Assembly (NCBI RefSeq): GCF_001040705.1
Contig: NZ_CVQP01000005.1
Location: 413,477-477,476 of the forward strand
Source of the DNA: Rhodococcus sp. RD6.2
Lineage (GTDB): Bacteria > Actinomycetota > Actinomycetes > Mycobacteriales > Mycobacteriaceae
DNA length: 64,000 nt
Reading direction: 5' to 3'
Made by a program: the position numbers and the translations under genes. Below are positions 45,099-54,914 of this stretch, one piece after another. The notes under the pieces are model-generated. The model ran no database searches. It was not told the origin of the DNA and worked only from the letters and a program-made list of their open reading frames with translations. Numbering within the stretch: the stretch's first letter is position 1; every line of letters starts with the position of its first letter.

Positions 45099-45800
45099 AT
45101 GATGCTCGACGTGCCGTCCCGCCGCGCCGCCACCGTTGTCGCGGTCGTGTTCGTTGCCGTTTCCGTGGTTCACCTCGTCGCGCAGCTCGTGGGCGCGGAC
45201 GGGGTGGCGGACGTCAGCCAGTGGTTCCTGATGCCGCTGCTCGGCGCGACGCTCGTCGCGGTCACCACGTCACCCCGGTCGCGGCTGGTGCGGATCGCGC
45301 TGGTGGCGTTGGCGTTCTCGTGGCTCGGTGACACAGCACCCGACGCCTTCGACGGTGACGCCGCGTTCCTGGTGATGATCGGGTTCTTCCTGCTGGCGCA
45401 GCTGGCGTACATCGCCGCGTTCCTGCCGTATCGGCAGCGGTCTGCGCTGCGGCGTCCCGGCGTCGCCGGATACGGGCTGGCCGTTGCCCTCCTCGTGGCG
45501 GCCTGCGCGCCCGGCGCCGGGGCGCTGCTCGTCCCTGCGCTGGTCTACGGCCTGTGCCTCGGCGCGATGGCGGTGCTGTCCACCGGGCTCGGCGCTGTCG
45601 CCGGGGTCGGTGGGGCGCTGTTCCTGCTGTCCGACGCGATGATCGCGCTCGGCGCGTTCGCCGACTGGTTCACCCCGCCCGCCGAGGGCTTCTGGGTGAT
45701 GCTCACCTACATCGCCGGACAGTCGCTGCTCGTGTACGGCGTCGCGGCAGCCGACCGGGCCGCCGCGACACCGCAGGCCGTCAGTTCCGTCGCACGCTGA
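45099..45800 (+). CDS. YhhN/TMEM86 family membrane protein (lysoplasmalogenase-like)
   Basis: A 233-residue polytopic protein with about eight TM segments. The family-typical acidic positions are in ALAFSWLGDTA and FLLSDAMIALGAF. Characterised members hydrolyse the vinyl-ether bond of lysoplasmalogen; the bacterial role is less clear. Two successive ATG codons (45099, 45102) could start it. The last 20 bases overlap the end of the convergent reductase gene. Confidence 0.87.
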   Translation: MMLDVPSRRAATVVAVVFVAVSVVHLVAQLVGADGVADVSQWFLMPLLGATLVAVTTSPRSRLVRIALVALAFSWLGDTAPDAFDGDAAFLVMIGFFLLAQLAYIAAFLPYRQRSALRRPGVAGYGLAVALLVAACAPGAGALLVPALVYGLCLGAMAVLSTGLGAVAGVGGALFLLSDAMIALGAFADWFTPPAEGFWVMLTYIAGQSLLVYGVAAADRAAATPQAVSSVAR

Positions 45801-47019
45801 TCTCGAAGCCCGCCCCGCGGAGCCGGTCGACGAGAGCGTCGCCGATCGCCGACGCCGGGGTCAGCACACCCGCCGCATCGGGCAGCTTGTCCCGGTCGAG
45901 CGCCAGCGCCAGCGCCGACTCTCCGAGCATCACCGCCGTCGCCTTGTATCCCGGATCGCCCTGGGCGCGCATCCGCGAGGCGTAGCGGGCACCGGTGGTC
46001 GTGGTGGCGTAGACGTCGGTCGTGAAATGCCCCGTGTTGCGGGTCTTCTCGCTCGGACCTTCGCCCGGGTCGGGGAGGAGCCGGTCGAGCAGCTTCCTCG
46101 TGGGGCCGAACGCGAGGCCGGCGACCAACCCGCCGAGGCCTGCGGCGACACCGGCCGCCACGACGGGGGACAGCCACGACTGCCCGACACTCGTCACCTC
46201 CCGGTACCGAAAGGTGCGGCCGTACGCCCAGCCGCGCAGTGCGTTGCTGCGCCGGACCACACGCGTGTTCACCGACGCCATCGGGTGAGGTGCCGTCACG
46301 CCCTTCAGGTTCGGGGCGATGTCCGACCCCTTGACGAGGGCGCTGTCGGACTGGCGGCCGAGGTCCGGTTCCGCAGCGACGTCGGGGCTCAGCGAGTACG
46401 GCTGCAGCACCATCGACCGCGTCCGCTTGTCGGACTTCGCGGCATCGACGACGCCGCGCATCGAGTCGATGGTGCCGCCGCTGACGCCGCCGCGGAACGA
46501 CGACAGGACCAGGGTGGTGTCGGCGAGCGTGCCCTCGCCGTCGGCCGCGACCTGCTCGTGCAGGACGTGGACACCGATGTCCGAGGGGACGGAGTCGAAA
46601 CCGCAGGAGTGCACGATCCGGGCACCGCTCGCGGCGGCGACGTCGTGATAGCCGTCGATGGACGCGCGCGCGAACTGCACCTCGCCCGTCAGGTCCGTGT
46701 AGTCGGTACCCGCTTCCGCGCAGGCACGAACCAGATCGATCCCGTACCGGGCGTAGGGGCCGACGGTGGTCACCACGACGTGGGTGGCGTTCGCCAGAGC
46801 GGTGAGCGAGTCGGGATCGTCCGCGGAGGCGATCAGGATCGGCCATTCCGACGCGCCGGGCAGCGCCTCACGGATCCGTTCCAGCTTGTCGCGGGACCGG
46901 CCTGCCAGCCCGATACGGGTGCCGTCCGGTGCGTTGCGTGCGAGGTAGTCGGCGGTGAGGCGGCCGACGAAGCCGGTGGCGCCGTAGACGACGACGTCGA
47001 GGTCGCGGGTGCGTGTCAT
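45781..47019 (-). CDS. trans-acting enoyl reductase / saccharopine-dehydrogenase-like protein
   Basis: A 412-residue protein with an N-terminal Rossmann fold (VVVYGATGFVGRLTADYLA) and the saccharopine dehydrogenase-like pattern HVVVTTVGPYARYGIDLVRACAEAGTDYTDLTGE. The family includes mycobacterial Rv2449c and the trans-acting enoyl reductase Rv2953 of glycolipid synthesis. A hydrophobic stretch at about 279-300 suggests membrane association. No lipid PKS lies nearby, so a role in lipid reduction is uncertain. Confidence 0.88.
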   Translation of the reverse strand: MTRTRDLDVVVYGATGFVGRLTADYLARNAPDGTRIGLAGRSRDKLERIREALPGASEWPILIASADDPDSLTALANATHVVVTTVGPYARYGIDLVRACAEAGTDYTDLTGEVQFARASIDGYHDVAAASGARIVHSCGFDSVPSDIGVHVLHEQVAADGEGTLADTTLVLSSFRGGVSGGTIDSMRGVVDAAKSDKRTRSMVLQPYSLSPDVAAEPDLGRQSDSALVKGSDIAPNLKGVTAPHPMASVNTRVVRRSNALRGWAYGRTFRYREVTSVGQSWLSPVVAAGVAAGLGGLVAGLAFGPTRKLLDRLLPDPGEGPSEKTRNTGHFTTDVYATTTTGARYASRMRAQGDPGYKATAVMLGESALALALDRDKLPDAAGVLTPASAIGDALVDRLRGAGFEISVRRN

Positions 47020-47030
47020 GGGCGGCAACG

Positions 47031-48551
47031 TTACTCGTTGGTCAGGTGGTGTCCAGGGCTGTCCCACGTGTGCACCGGGGCGTCCGAGTGCATCCGCTCG
47101 AGGTAGTCCGCGACCATGCCTGTTAGTGCGCGGTCCCGGTCCTCGCCCGCGGCCTCCCGCGCCGCGACGGCATCCCGCTGCCAGCGCGCGCCGTTGCGCC
47201 CGGTTCGGCAGCGGTCCTCGACGACCCCCAGATAGGTGTCGCGAACGCGCGGGTCGACACCGAGCGAGTCGAGGCCGGCATGCGCGAGGGGAAGCAGCGT
47301 GTGGAGCACCAGGTCCGATGGCGACGTCCATCCGCGATCCGGCCAGTACAGCCGCGCGCCGAAGCCATGCCGAGCGCCCTCCTGCAGATTCGCGGCCGCC
47401 GCCTCGAACGGCATCCGCGACCATGCCGGCCGCTCCGCCCGGGCGAGCGCCCGCACTGCCCCGTAGTAGAACGCCGCATCGGCGACAGTGTCGCGGACGG
47501 TCGGACCGGCGGGCAGGACCCGATTCTCGAGGCGGAGGTGGTGGTCGGTGTCGGTGGTGTCGTAGATCGGGCGGTTCCAGCGGTAGATGGTGCCGTTGTG
47601 CATCCGCAACTCGGCCAGTTCCGGGACTCCGCCTGCCGAGATCACGGCGTGAGGGTCCTCGTCGGTGCACTCCGGGAGCAGCGCAGGGAAGTACCGCGAG
47701 TTCTCCTCGAACAGGTCGAAGATCGACGAGATCCAGCGTTCCCCGAACCACACCCGAGGGCGCACCCCTTGATTGCGCAGTTCGAGGGGGCGGGTGTCCG
47801 TCGCCTGCTCGAACAGGGGGATACGCGTCTCGTGCCACAGCGCCCGCCCCGCGAAGAACGGCGAGTTGGCCGCCATCGCCACCTGTACGCCGGCCAACAT
47901 CTGCGCGGAGTTCCAGTGCGCCGCGAACTCGCGGGGTGAGACCTGCAGGTGGAGCTGTGTGGACGTGCACGCGGCTTCGGCCAGGATCGTGTCGGTCACC
48001 ACCGCGAGGCGTTCGCCGTCCGGCTGCTGCGCCAACGCGACACCGGCGATGTCGAGTTCGATGTCCTCGCCGCGGGCAGCGAAGATCTGCTGGTCGAGGG
48101 CGGTGTATCGGGGATCGGACGACATCCAGCGTTGCTGCAGGTGCTGCTTACGCAGGGTCGGGAGGATGCCGATCAGGGCCAGGCGCCCGCCCACCGCCTC
48201 GGCCCGGTCGTTCGCCTGGTTCAGCGTGGTGCGGAGCTCGCCCTCCAGGGTGGCGAGGTTGTCGCCGTCGAGCCTGCGGGGTGCGACGTTGACCTCGATG
48301 TTGAACTGGCCCAGTTCCGTCTGGTAGGCCGGGTCCGCGATGGCGTCGAGGACCGACGTGTTCACCATTGCCGGGTTGCATTCTCCGTCAACCAGATTGA
48401 GCTCGACCTCGAGGCCGACGGTCGGTTCGCCTCCCGCGTCCTCCTCGCCGGCCAGGAGGTCCGCGAGTGCGTCGAGGCAGGCGTGGACCTTCTCGCGGAA
48501 CACCTGTCGGTCCTTGCGGGTGAACACCAGACTGGTGACCTCACGGCCCAT
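47031..48551 (-). CDS. glutamate-cysteine ligase family protein
   Basis: A 506-residue carboxylate-amine ligase of the GCS2/YbdK superfamily. The N-terminal GLEVELNLVD carries the Mg/ATP-binding Glu residues, followed by IEVNVAPRRLDGDN, STQLHLQVS and WNRPIYDT. The ATG at 48551 follows GAGGGAG. It is longer than YbdK and shorter than EgtA, and no ergothioneine genes are adjacent, so the product is open. It lies 11 bases upstream of the reductase at 47019, on the same strand. Confidence 0.85.
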   Translation of the reverse strand: MGREVTSLVFTRKDRQVFREKVHACLDALADLLAGEEDAGGEPTVGLEVELNLVDGECNPAMVNTSVLDAIADPAYQTELGQFNIEVNVAPRRLDGDNLATLEGELRTTLNQANDRAEAVGGRLALIGILPTLRKQHLQQRWMSSDPRYTALDQQIFAARGEDIELDIAGVALAQQPDGERLAVVTDTILAEAACTSTQLHLQVSPREFAAHWNSAQMLAGVQVAMAANSPFFAGRALWHETRIPLFEQATDTRPLELRNQGVRPRVWFGERWISSIFDLFEENSRYFPALLPECTDEDPHAVISAGGVPELAELRMHNGTIYRWNRPIYDTTDTDHHLRLENRVLPAGPTVRDTVADAAFYYGAVRALARAERPAWSRMPFEAAAANLQEGARHGFGARLYWPDRGWTSPSDLVLHTLLPLAHAGLDSLGVDPRVRDTYLGVVEDRCRTGRNGARWQRDAVAAREAAGEDRDRALTGMVADYLERMHSDAPVHTWDSPGHHLTNE

Positions 48552-48682
48552 GCGGACTCCCTCGATCGTTCGCGAACGCGTGCCAGGAGTATTGACCGGA
48601 TCCTCGGGTTTCAACCGTATCGCAGGTAGGGGAGCTGCGGGGCGTCGCGGCCCCGCAGCTCACCGTGGCTCGGACGGGTGGC

Positions 48683-50149
48683 TCACCAGGCGGAGGGCAC
48701 GAAGTCCTTGAGGAAGCAGCCGTACAGGTCCACGCCTGCCTCGCCCTGGACGATCGGGTCGTACACGCGGGCGGCGCCGTCGACGAGGTCGAGCGGGGCG
48801 TGGAAGCCCTCCTCCGCGAGGCGCAGCTTCGTGTAGTGGGGGCGCTCGTCGGTGATCCAGCCGGTGTCGACGGCGGTCATCAGGATGCCGTCCTGCTCGA
48901 GCATCTCGGAAGCGCTGGTCCGCGTGAGCATGTTCAGCGCGGCCTTCGCCATGTTGGTGTGCGGGTGGCCGGGCCCCTTGTACCTGCGGGAGAACTGGCC
49001 CTCCATCGCGGACACATTGACGACGTACTTGCGGCGCGCCGGCGACGCGGCCATCGCGGGACGCAGCCGGTCGACGAGAATGAACGGCGCGACCGAGTTG
49101 CACAGCTGCACCTCGAGCAATTCGATCGGATCGACCTCGCCGACGTTCTGCACCCAGCTGTTCGTGTGCGCGAGGTCGGGCACGAGACCGCCGGCGTCGA
49201 TCGCGATGCCCTGCGAAATGCGTTCCGGGGTGGCCGATCCCGCGACCATCGCGAGTTCGCTGACCTGGTGGACGATCGACTGCGTCGCGGCGGGAAGCGA
49301 ACTGGCGAGGGCGGCCGGATGCGCGTCGCTGGTCTTGCCGAACGTCACGACCTCGGGCAGCGCGCCCGCGGGCAGCGGACCCGACTCCGCCTCGGCGAGT
49401 GCGGAGTAGGCGCCCGGCGACCGACGCACGGTCTGGGCGGCGTTGTTGATGAGAATGTCGAGCGGCCCCTGCGCCGCAACGTCGTCGGCGAGCGCCACCA
49501 CCTGAGCGGGGTCGCGCAGGTCGATGCCGACGACGCGGAGACGGTGGCTCCAGTCGGCGCTGTCCTCCATCGCCGTGAACCGGCGGATCGCGTCGTTGGG
49601 GAAGCGGGTCGTGATGGTGAGGTGGGCGCCGTCGCGCAGCAGGCGCAGCGCGATGTACATGCCGATCTTGGCCCGTCCGCCGGTCAGCAGTGCCCGCCGG
49701 CCGCTGAGGTCGGTGCTCGCGTCCCGCTTGGCGTGGCTGCGTGCCGCGCACTCGGGGCACAGCTGGTGGTAGAAGGCGTCGACGACCGTGTAGCGCTGCT
49801 TGCAGATGTAGCAGGGGCGGGGCCGGATCAGGGTGCCCGCGGAGTCGCCTGCCGTCGGGGAGGAGATGAGCACGCCCGCGGTCTCGTCATCGATGCGGTT
49901 CGGGGAGCCGGTCGCGGTGGCGGCCACGACGGCGCGGTCGGCGGCCGACTTCGCGTCGCGAGTCTCGATGCGCTTGCGGCGCTTGAGGCGCTTGAACATC
50001 TTGCCGCTCGCGCGCTGTAGCGCGACCGAGTCGGGATGTTCGGAGTCGAGTTCTCCGGCTGCGGCGAGGACCTTCAGACAGGTCTCCAGATCCTTGGGGT
50101 CGATTCTCTCCGTGTCGGTGGGATCGATACCTGTCATCGGTTGTGCCAT
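48683..50149 (-). CDS. short-chain dehydrogenase with N-terminal zinc ribbon
   Basis: A 488-residue fusion. Residues 113-134 hold a zinc ribbon: Cys113, Cys116, Cys131 and Cys134 (CYIC...CPEC). From residue 150 an SDR Rossmann domain begins with TGGRAKIGMYIA and INNAAQTV. The usual Y-x-x-x-K is altered: the Lys in HTNMAKAALNM is preceded at the Tyr position by Thr; a nearby Tyr (RRYKGPG) might take over. The first 100 residues are charged and probably disordered. Substrate unknown; cytosolic. Confidence 0.85.
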   Translation of the reverse strand: MAQPMTGIDPTDTERIDPKDLETCLKVLAAAGELDSEHPDSVALQRASGKMFKRLKRRKRIETRDAKSAADRAVVAATATGSPNRIDDETAGVLISSPTAGDSAGTLIRPRPCYICKQRYTVVDAFYHQLCPECAARSHAKRDASTDLSGRRALLTGGRAKIGMYIALRLLRDGAHLTITTRFPNDAIRRFTAMEDSADWSHRLRVVGIDLRDPAQVVALADDVAAQGPLDILINNAAQTVRRSPGAYSALAEAESGPLPAGALPEVVTFGKTSDAHPAALASSLPAATQSIVHQVSELAMVAGSATPERISQGIAIDAGGLVPDLAHTNSWVQNVGEVDPIELLEVQLCNSVAPFILVDRLRPAMAASPARRKYVVNVSAMEGQFSRRYKGPGHPHTNMAKAALNMLTRTSASEMLEQDGILMTAVDTGWITDERPHYTKLRLAEEGFHAPLDLVDGAARVYDPIVQGEAGVDLYGCFLKDFVPSAW

Positions 50150-50296
50150 CGGTGGGGTGCTCGGTTCCTGGATCTCGTGGGTGATTTCGGCCGCAGTTCA
50201 GCCGTCGACCGCGACGGGCGGCCGCGATCGATTCTACCGACACGCGCGGCCACCAGCAGATTCCCCTGGTCGCGCCGCGAATTCGCAAGGCGCACA

Positions 50297-50338
50297 ACAG
50301 AAGAAGGCCCCGGACTCGCGTCCGGGGCCTTCTTCTGT
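50297..50338 (-). terminator. terminator downstream of tRNA-Leu
   Basis: ACAGAAGAAGGCCCCGGA (50297-50314) and its exact complement (50321-50338) form an 18-bp stem with a six-base loop. On the tRNA strand it ends CCTTCTTCTGTTGT, a broken U-rich tail. It begins 17 bases past the tRNA 3' end. Confidence 0.85.
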
Positions 50339-50355
50339 CTGTCTCAACTCAGAGT

Positions 50356-50440
50356 GCGCGAGGGGGGACTTGAACCCCCACGTCCATTAGTAGGACACTA
50401 GCACCTCAAGCTAGCGCGTCTGCCATTCCGCCACTCGCGC
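50356..50440 (-). tRNA. tRNA-Leu(GAG)
   Basis: 85 bases forming a complete class II tRNA on the minus strand: acceptor GCGCGAG/CTCGCGC, D-arm, anticodon stem CTAGC/GCTAG with loop TTGAGGT (anticodon GAG), a long variable arm, and GGTTCAAGTCC in the T-arm. The CCA end is not encoded. It reads CUC and CUU. Confidence 0.97.
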
Positions 50441-50487
50441 TTGCACACTCTTTGTTCTGCTCGCTGCTCTTCGCTGCGTGCTGGGAA

Positions 50488-50516
50488 AGATTAACCCACC
50501 CCGACCCAAAGGCCAA
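50488..50516 (-). promoter_or_regulatory. tRNA-Leu promoter
   Basis: TTGGCC (50516-50511), a 17-base spacer and TAATCT (50493-50488) form a good sigma-70-type promoter on the minus strand. Transcription should start near 50481, about 40 bases before the tRNA 5' end. The rest of the gap to 50601 (plus strand) holds no other feature I can support. Confidence 0.65.
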
Positions 50517-50601
50517 AATCGCCTCGTTGTCGCAGGTCAGAGGGGGTGAATTCGCGTCGACTCGGCGCTGAGGGTGGTGTGACGGGTGGTAGGAAAGGGT
50601 G

Positions 50602-51984
50602 GTGCCGCACATCGAGAACGCAGAGAACCCCGAAAACGCCGTCCGGTCCGGAGAAATTCGCAGTCGAGCCGAAGCGGAGGTCGTCGACCTCGTCAGCGCG
50701 CTCATCCAGTTCGACACCTCCAACACCGGTGACCTCGCCACCACGAAGGGTGAGCGCGAGTGCGCGGAGTGGGTCGCGAGGAAGCTGGAGGAGGTCGGCT
50801 ACGAGACGGAGTACGTCGAATCGGGTCAGCCCGGCCGCGGGAACGTCTTCGCGCGTTTGCGCGGCGCGGACCCGTCGCGCGGAGCCCTGCTGATCCACGG
50901 CCATCTCGATGTCGTGCCCGCCGAACCCGCCGACTGGAGCGTGCACCCCTTCTCGGGCGCCGTCGAGGACGGATACGTGTGGGGCCGCGGCGCGATCGAC
51001 ATGAAGGACATGGTCGGGATGACGCTCGCGCTGGCCCGACAGTTCAAGGCCGAGGGGACCGTCCCTCCGCGTGACCTGGTGTTCGCGTTTCTCGCCGACG
51101 AGGAGGCGGGAGGCACCTGGGGATCGCAGTGGCTGGTGAAGAATCGCCCCGACCTGTTCGAGGGGATCACGGAAGCGGTGGGGGAGGTCGGCGGGTTCTC
51201 GCTGACAGTCCCTCGGCCGGACGGCACCGACGCACGCCTCTACCTGGTTGAGACCGCCGAGAAGGGCCTCGGCTGGATGCGCCTGACGGCCCGGGCTCGC
51301 GCAGGTCACGGCTCGTTCCTGCACGAGGACAACGCTGTCACCATCCTGGCGGAGGCGGTGGCGCGGCTCGGGCGTCACACGTTCCCGCTGGTCGTCCCCG
51401 ACTCGGTGGCCGAGTTCCTCGGTGCGGTGTCCGACGAGACCGGCCTCGACTACGACCCCAGCGCACCCGACATCGACACCACGCTGCAGAAGCTCGGCAC
51501 GATTTCGCGGATCATCGGCGCGACACTGCGGGACACCGCGAACCCGACGATGCTCGATGCCGGCTACAAGGCCAATGTCATCCCGCAGACCGCGACTGCC
51601 GTTGTGGACTGCCGGGTGCTGCCCGGGCGGCAGGCCGAGTTCGAGAAGGAAGTCGACCGGTTGATCGGGCCGGACGTGACGCGGGAGTGGATCACCAAAC
51701 TCGATTCGTACGAGACCACCTTCGACGGACACCTGGTCGACGCGATGAACGCCGCGATCCTCGCGCACGATCCCGACGGACGCACCGTGCCGTACATGCT
51801 CTCCGGCGGCACCGATGCAAAAGCGTTCGCCACGTTGGGGATTCGGTGCTTCGGTTTCGCGCCGCTGCAGCTTCCCGCGGACCTCGACTTCACGGCACTG
51901 TTCCACGGAGTCGACGAACGAGTCCCCGTGGACGCACTAGAGTTCGGCACGCGGGTGCTCGAGCACTTTCTGTTGAACAGCTGA
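50602..51984 (+). CDS. M20 family metallopeptidase (Rv2141c-like)
   Basis: A 460-residue M20 peptidase/deacylase. The binuclear zinc ligands are seen in [20 protein letters not shown] and [13 protein letters not shown], with the later His-bearing AGHGS. The dimerisation lid domain lies in the middle. GTG 50602 is used, with GTG 50599 adjacent; AGGAAAGG precedes both. It is followed by PEBP and pyrD as in M. tuberculosis Rv2141c-Rv2139. The substrate is unknown, probably a peptide or N-acyl amino acid. Confidence 0.94.
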   Translation: MPHIENAENPENAVRSGEIRSRAEAEVVDLVSALIQFDTSNTGDLATTKGERECAEWVARKLEEVGYETEYVESGQPGRGNVFARLRGADPSRGALLIHGHLDVVPAEPADWSVHPFSGAVEDGYVWGRGAIDMKDMVGMTLALARQFKAEGTVPPRDLVFAFLADEEAGGTWGSQWLVKNRPDLFEGITEAVGEVGGFSLTVPRPDGTDARLYLVETAEKGLGWMRLTARARAGHGSFLHEDNAVTILAEAVARLGRHTFPLVVPDSVAEFLGAVSDETGLDYDPSAPDIDTTLQKLGTISRIIGATLRDTANPTMLDAGYKANVIPQTATAVVDCRVLPGRQAEFEKEVDRLIGPDVTREWITKLDSYETTFDGHLVDAMNAAILAHDPDGRTVPYMLSGGTDAKAFATLGIRCFGFAPLQLPADLDFTALFHGVDERVPVDALEFGTRVLEHFLLNS

Positions 51985-51995
51985 GAGGACACTTC

Positions 51996-52529
51996 ATGGT
52001 TCACGATCCCTACGCCGACCTGCCGGACCTGCCGACCTTCTCCCTGACGTCGGAGCAGATCTCCGAGGGGGACACGGTGCCCACCGAGCAGCTCAGTGGC
52101 ATCTTCGGGGTGCCGGGCGGCCAGGACGTCTCGCCGCAGCTGTCCTGGTCCGGGTTCCCTCCGGAGACGAAGAGCTTCGCGGTCACCATGTTCGATCCGG
52201 ACGCCCCGACGGTGTCGGGCTTCTGGCACTGGGCCGTCGCGAACATTCCGGCGTCGGTCACGTCACTGGAGGAGAACGCGGGCGACGAGGGCGGGGCAGC
52301 GCTGCCCGAGGGTGCGATCACCCTGCGCCACGACGGCGGCGGCCACCGCTTCCTGGGCGCGGCTCCGCCGAAGGGTCACGGCGACCACCGCTACATCTAC
52401 GCCGTGCACGCCCTCGACGTGGAGACGATCGACGGCCTCACCGCCGACTCGACGCCGGCCTTCCTCGGCTTCAACCTGTTCGGGCACGCCATCGCCCGCG
52501 CACTGCTGACAGTCACCTTCGGTCACTGA
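51996..52529 (+). CDS. PEBP family protein, YbhB/YbcL type (Rv2140c-like)
   Basis: A 177-residue phosphatidylethanolamine-binding-protein family member. The anion-pocket motifs are [18 protein letters not shown] and [13 protein letters not shown]. It has no signal peptide. The ATG at 51996 follows GAGAGGA, which overlaps the stop of the M20 gene, so the two are co-transcribed. Mycobacterial Rv2140c is its likely orthologue. A bidirectional hairpin ends the unit. Confidence 0.94.
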   Translation: MVHDPYADLPDLPTFSLTSEQISEGDTVPTEQLSGIFGVPGGQDVSPQLSWSGFPPETKSFAVTMFDPDAPTVSGFWHWAVANIPASVTSLEENAGDEGGAALPEGAITLRHDGGGHRFLGAAPPKGHGDHRYIYAVHALDVETIDGLTADSTPAFLGFNLFGHAIARALLTVTFGH

Positions 52530-52536
52530 CCTCGCA

Positions 52537-52586
52537 GGGTGAGGGGAACCGGGCGCCGGGCGGCCCGGCAAGGGTTCCCCTCACCC
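52537..52586. terminator. bidirectional terminator between PEBP and pyrD
   Basis: GGGTGAGGGGAACC (52537-52550) and GGTTCCCCTCACCC (52573-52586) are perfect 14-bp arms around a 22-base GC-rich loop, between two convergent genes. No U-tract follows on either strand. Confidence 0.75.
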
Positions 52587-52605
52587 CGAGGTGATCAGGG
52601 AGGTA

Positions 52606-53676
52606 TCAGCGGCGGGTGCCTGCACCGACCGCGTCGGCAAGTGAGGCGTAGCCGCCCTCGCGGACCTTGCGGGCCAGCCCCTTGTGAATCCGCTTCATCC
52701 AGAACGGGCCACCGTAGATGAACCCGGTGTACGCCTGGATCAGGGATGCCCCCGCGAGGATGCGCTCCCACGCCTGGTCGACGGTCTCGATGCCGCCCGC
52801 CGACACGAGGACGATCCGGTCACCGACCCTGGCGTGCAGTCGGCGCAGCACCTCGAGCGAGCGCTCGGCGACGGGGGCGCCGGAGATGCCGCCCGCCCCC
52901 AGTGCCGCCACTTCATCCGCGGGGGTGTTCAGCCCGTCACGCGAGATGGTGGTGTTGGTGGCGACGATTCCGGCCAACCCCAGTTCGACGGCGAGGTCGG
53001 CGACCGCGTCGACGTCCTCGTCGGACAGGTCGGGGGCGATCTTCACAAGCACCGGCACGTCCACGCACTCGAGTACCGCCGCGAGGATCGGGCGCAGTGA
53101 CTCGACGGCCTGCAGGTCGCGCAGACCGGGGGTGTTCGGGGAACTGACGTTGACGACGAGAAAGTCGGCGAGCGGGCCGAGTAGGCGGGCACTGGTCGCG
53201 TAGTCGTCCGCGGCGTCCTCCGCGGCCACGACCTTCGTCTTGCCGATGTTCGCGCCGATCGGCAGCGTCGTGATGCGCTTGCGCAACTCGTTCGCCGCCG
53301 GACCGGCGCCGTGGTTGTTGAAGCCCATCCGGTTGAGCAGGGCCCGGTCCGCGGGCAGCCGGAACAGGCGCGGCGCGGGATTGCCGGGCTGCGCCTGCGC
53401 GGTGACCGTCCCGACCTCGGCGTACCCGAATCCGAGAGCGCCCCACACGTTCACACCGGTGGCGTTCTTGTCGAAGCCGGCAGCGAGGCCGAGTGGTGCG
53501 GGGAAGTCGATGCCGAACGCCCGGGTCCGCAGAACCGGGTCGGGGACGGTGAGGATCCGCGACACCACGGTCCGCAGCGGTGCGAGGGTGGTGACGAGAC
53601 GCATCGCGAAGAACGCGAGATGGTGCACGCGTTCCGGCGGCAGCAGGAACATCAGACGCAGCAGCAGCTTGTACAC
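52606..53676 (-). CDS. pyrD: dihydroorotate dehydrogenase (quinone), class 2
   Basis: A 356-residue class 2 enzyme that oxidises dihydroorotate to orotate in pyrimidine synthesis, passing electrons to quinone. The N-terminal amphipathic membrane-binding segment ([24 protein letters not shown]), the FMN-binding [36 protein letters not shown] and the catalytic Ser in that run are present. Downstream [16 protein letters not shown] binds the FMN phosphate. It is convergent with PEBP. Confidence 0.97.
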   Translation of the reverse strand: MYKLLLRLMFLLPPERVHHLAFFAMRLVTTLAPLRTVVSRILTVPDPVLRTRAFGIDFPAPLGLAAGFDKNATGVNVWGALGFGYAEVGTVTAQAQPGNPAPRLFRLPADRALLNRMGFNNHGAGPAANELRKRITTLPIGANIGKTKVVAAEDAADDYATSARLLGPLADFLVVNVSSPNTPGLRDLQAVESLRPILAAVLECVDVPVLVKIAPDLSDEDVDAVADLAVELGLAGIVATNTTISRDGLNTPADEVAALGAGGISGAPVAERSLEVLRRLHARVGDRIVLVSAGGIETVDQAWERILAGASLIQAYTGFIYGGPFWMKRIHKGLARKVREGGYASLADAVGAGTRR

Positions 53677-53731
53677 GTTGGTGTCTCCAGGGCTATGCAG
53701 ATGGGGGCTGACGTGGATGGGGTCTGGTCGC

Positions 53732-54742
53732 TCAGTGTGCCGCGACGTCGATGCGCTGGACCCCGTCGCCGGTGCCCGACGCCACGAACACCGTGCCGGT
53801 CTCCGAGTCGACTGCGACCGAGTTGGGTTGGCGGACAGTGGGGTAGCGGTGCTTCTCGACGGGGCTGCCGGTCGAGAGGTCGAAGCCGATCACCTCGTTG
53901 GTGGCGGTCACGGTCACCCAGACCATGCCGGTGGTTGCATCGACCGCGAGCGCGTACGGCGAGTTCGGGACCGGGTACTTCTGATGCATCATCAGCGGAT
54001 CGGCGGTGAAGGAGAGCAGTGCGCCGCCGTCGGTGTCGGCGACGAGGATGCGACCGAAGTTGTCGGTGATCAGGTTCGTCGCACCGGTGCCTGCACGCAA
54101 CGCCATGCCGGGCCTCTCGCCCTCGAGGTTGATCTCGGTGACCGAGGTCTGCTGACGGTCGAGGGCGCTGACCTCCTCCCCGACGACGCCGAGCGCGTCG
54201 ACGGAGACGAGTCCGTCGACGGTGTGCGCGACCGCGCCGGAGGCGTCGATCTCGAGGACGTCGCCGTCAGCGGTGCCGACGGCGATGCGGCCGTCACCGA
54301 GGAGCGCGGTCGACTGCACGTCCGCGTCTACGGGAATCGTCGTGGCGGTGCCGTCCGCGATGTTCACCGTCGCGACTCCCCGGCCGGCGGGGACCGCGAG
54401 GACGCCGTCGCGCGGTGCCGACAGCGACGCGGTTCCACCCGGCAACGCCACCTCACGCGGCGCCGCAGCGGGATCGGTTGCAGACACCGTCAGCAGGGTG
54501 CGGGCATCATCTGTGAGCATCGCCACGGTCCCCGTCGACGGGTCGAACGTCGCCGCCGCGATCCGCTGCACGAGCGGGGTCACCGTACCGGCGGGAGTGT
54601 TGGACTGGACGGGTGACTCGGCCGCGGTCGCCGCCTCGATCGTCTGGATCTTGTCCTCCCCACCATCGCTGGCACAGCCGCTGACCAGCAGCAACGCCGC
54701 TCCTGCGAGTACGGTCGCGGTGCGTGCGCTCGGGCCCGGCAT
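53732..54742 (-). CDS. lipoprotein with beta-propeller-like repeats (Rv2138/LppL-like)
   Basis: A 336-residue lipoprotein. The signal peptide ends at the lipobox LLVSGC (Cys about 23). The mature part is rich in short beta-strand repeats ([51 protein letters not shown]), consistent with a YncE-like beta-propeller. The ATG at 54742 follows GTGAGGAG. The position next to pyrD matches LppL. It is probably a surface-exposed binding protein; the ligand is unknown. Confidence 0.9.
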   Translation of the reverse strand: MPGPSARTATVLAGAALLLVSGCASDGGEDKIQTIEAATAAESPVQSNTPAGTVTPLVQRIAAATFDPSTGTVAMLTDDARTLLTVSATDPAAAPREVALPGGTASLSAPRDGVLAVPAGRGVATVNIADGTATTIPVDADVQSTALLGDGRIAVGTADGDVLEIDASGAVAHTVDGLVSVDALGVVGEEVSALDRQQTSVTEINLEGERPGMALRAGTGATNLITDNFGRILVADTDGGALLSFTADPLMMHQKYPVPNSPYALAVDATTGMVWVTVTATNEVIGFDLSTGSPVEKHRYPTVRQPNSVAVDSETGTVFVASGTGDGVQRIDVAAH

Positions 54743-54914
54743 GTACGTCTCCTCACGGTGGTGGATCTGTTCGCGGTCGATGGCGAACGAGAGTCGGCCT
54801 CCAGCATTCCCGATCGCCTCCCCGTTCCCCGAATCACCACCCCGTGATCGCCCTCGGACAGCCCCTCCGGCCGACGCCAAGTCGTCGCCAAGTGCGGGGG
54901 TTCAGCCTCGTGAC

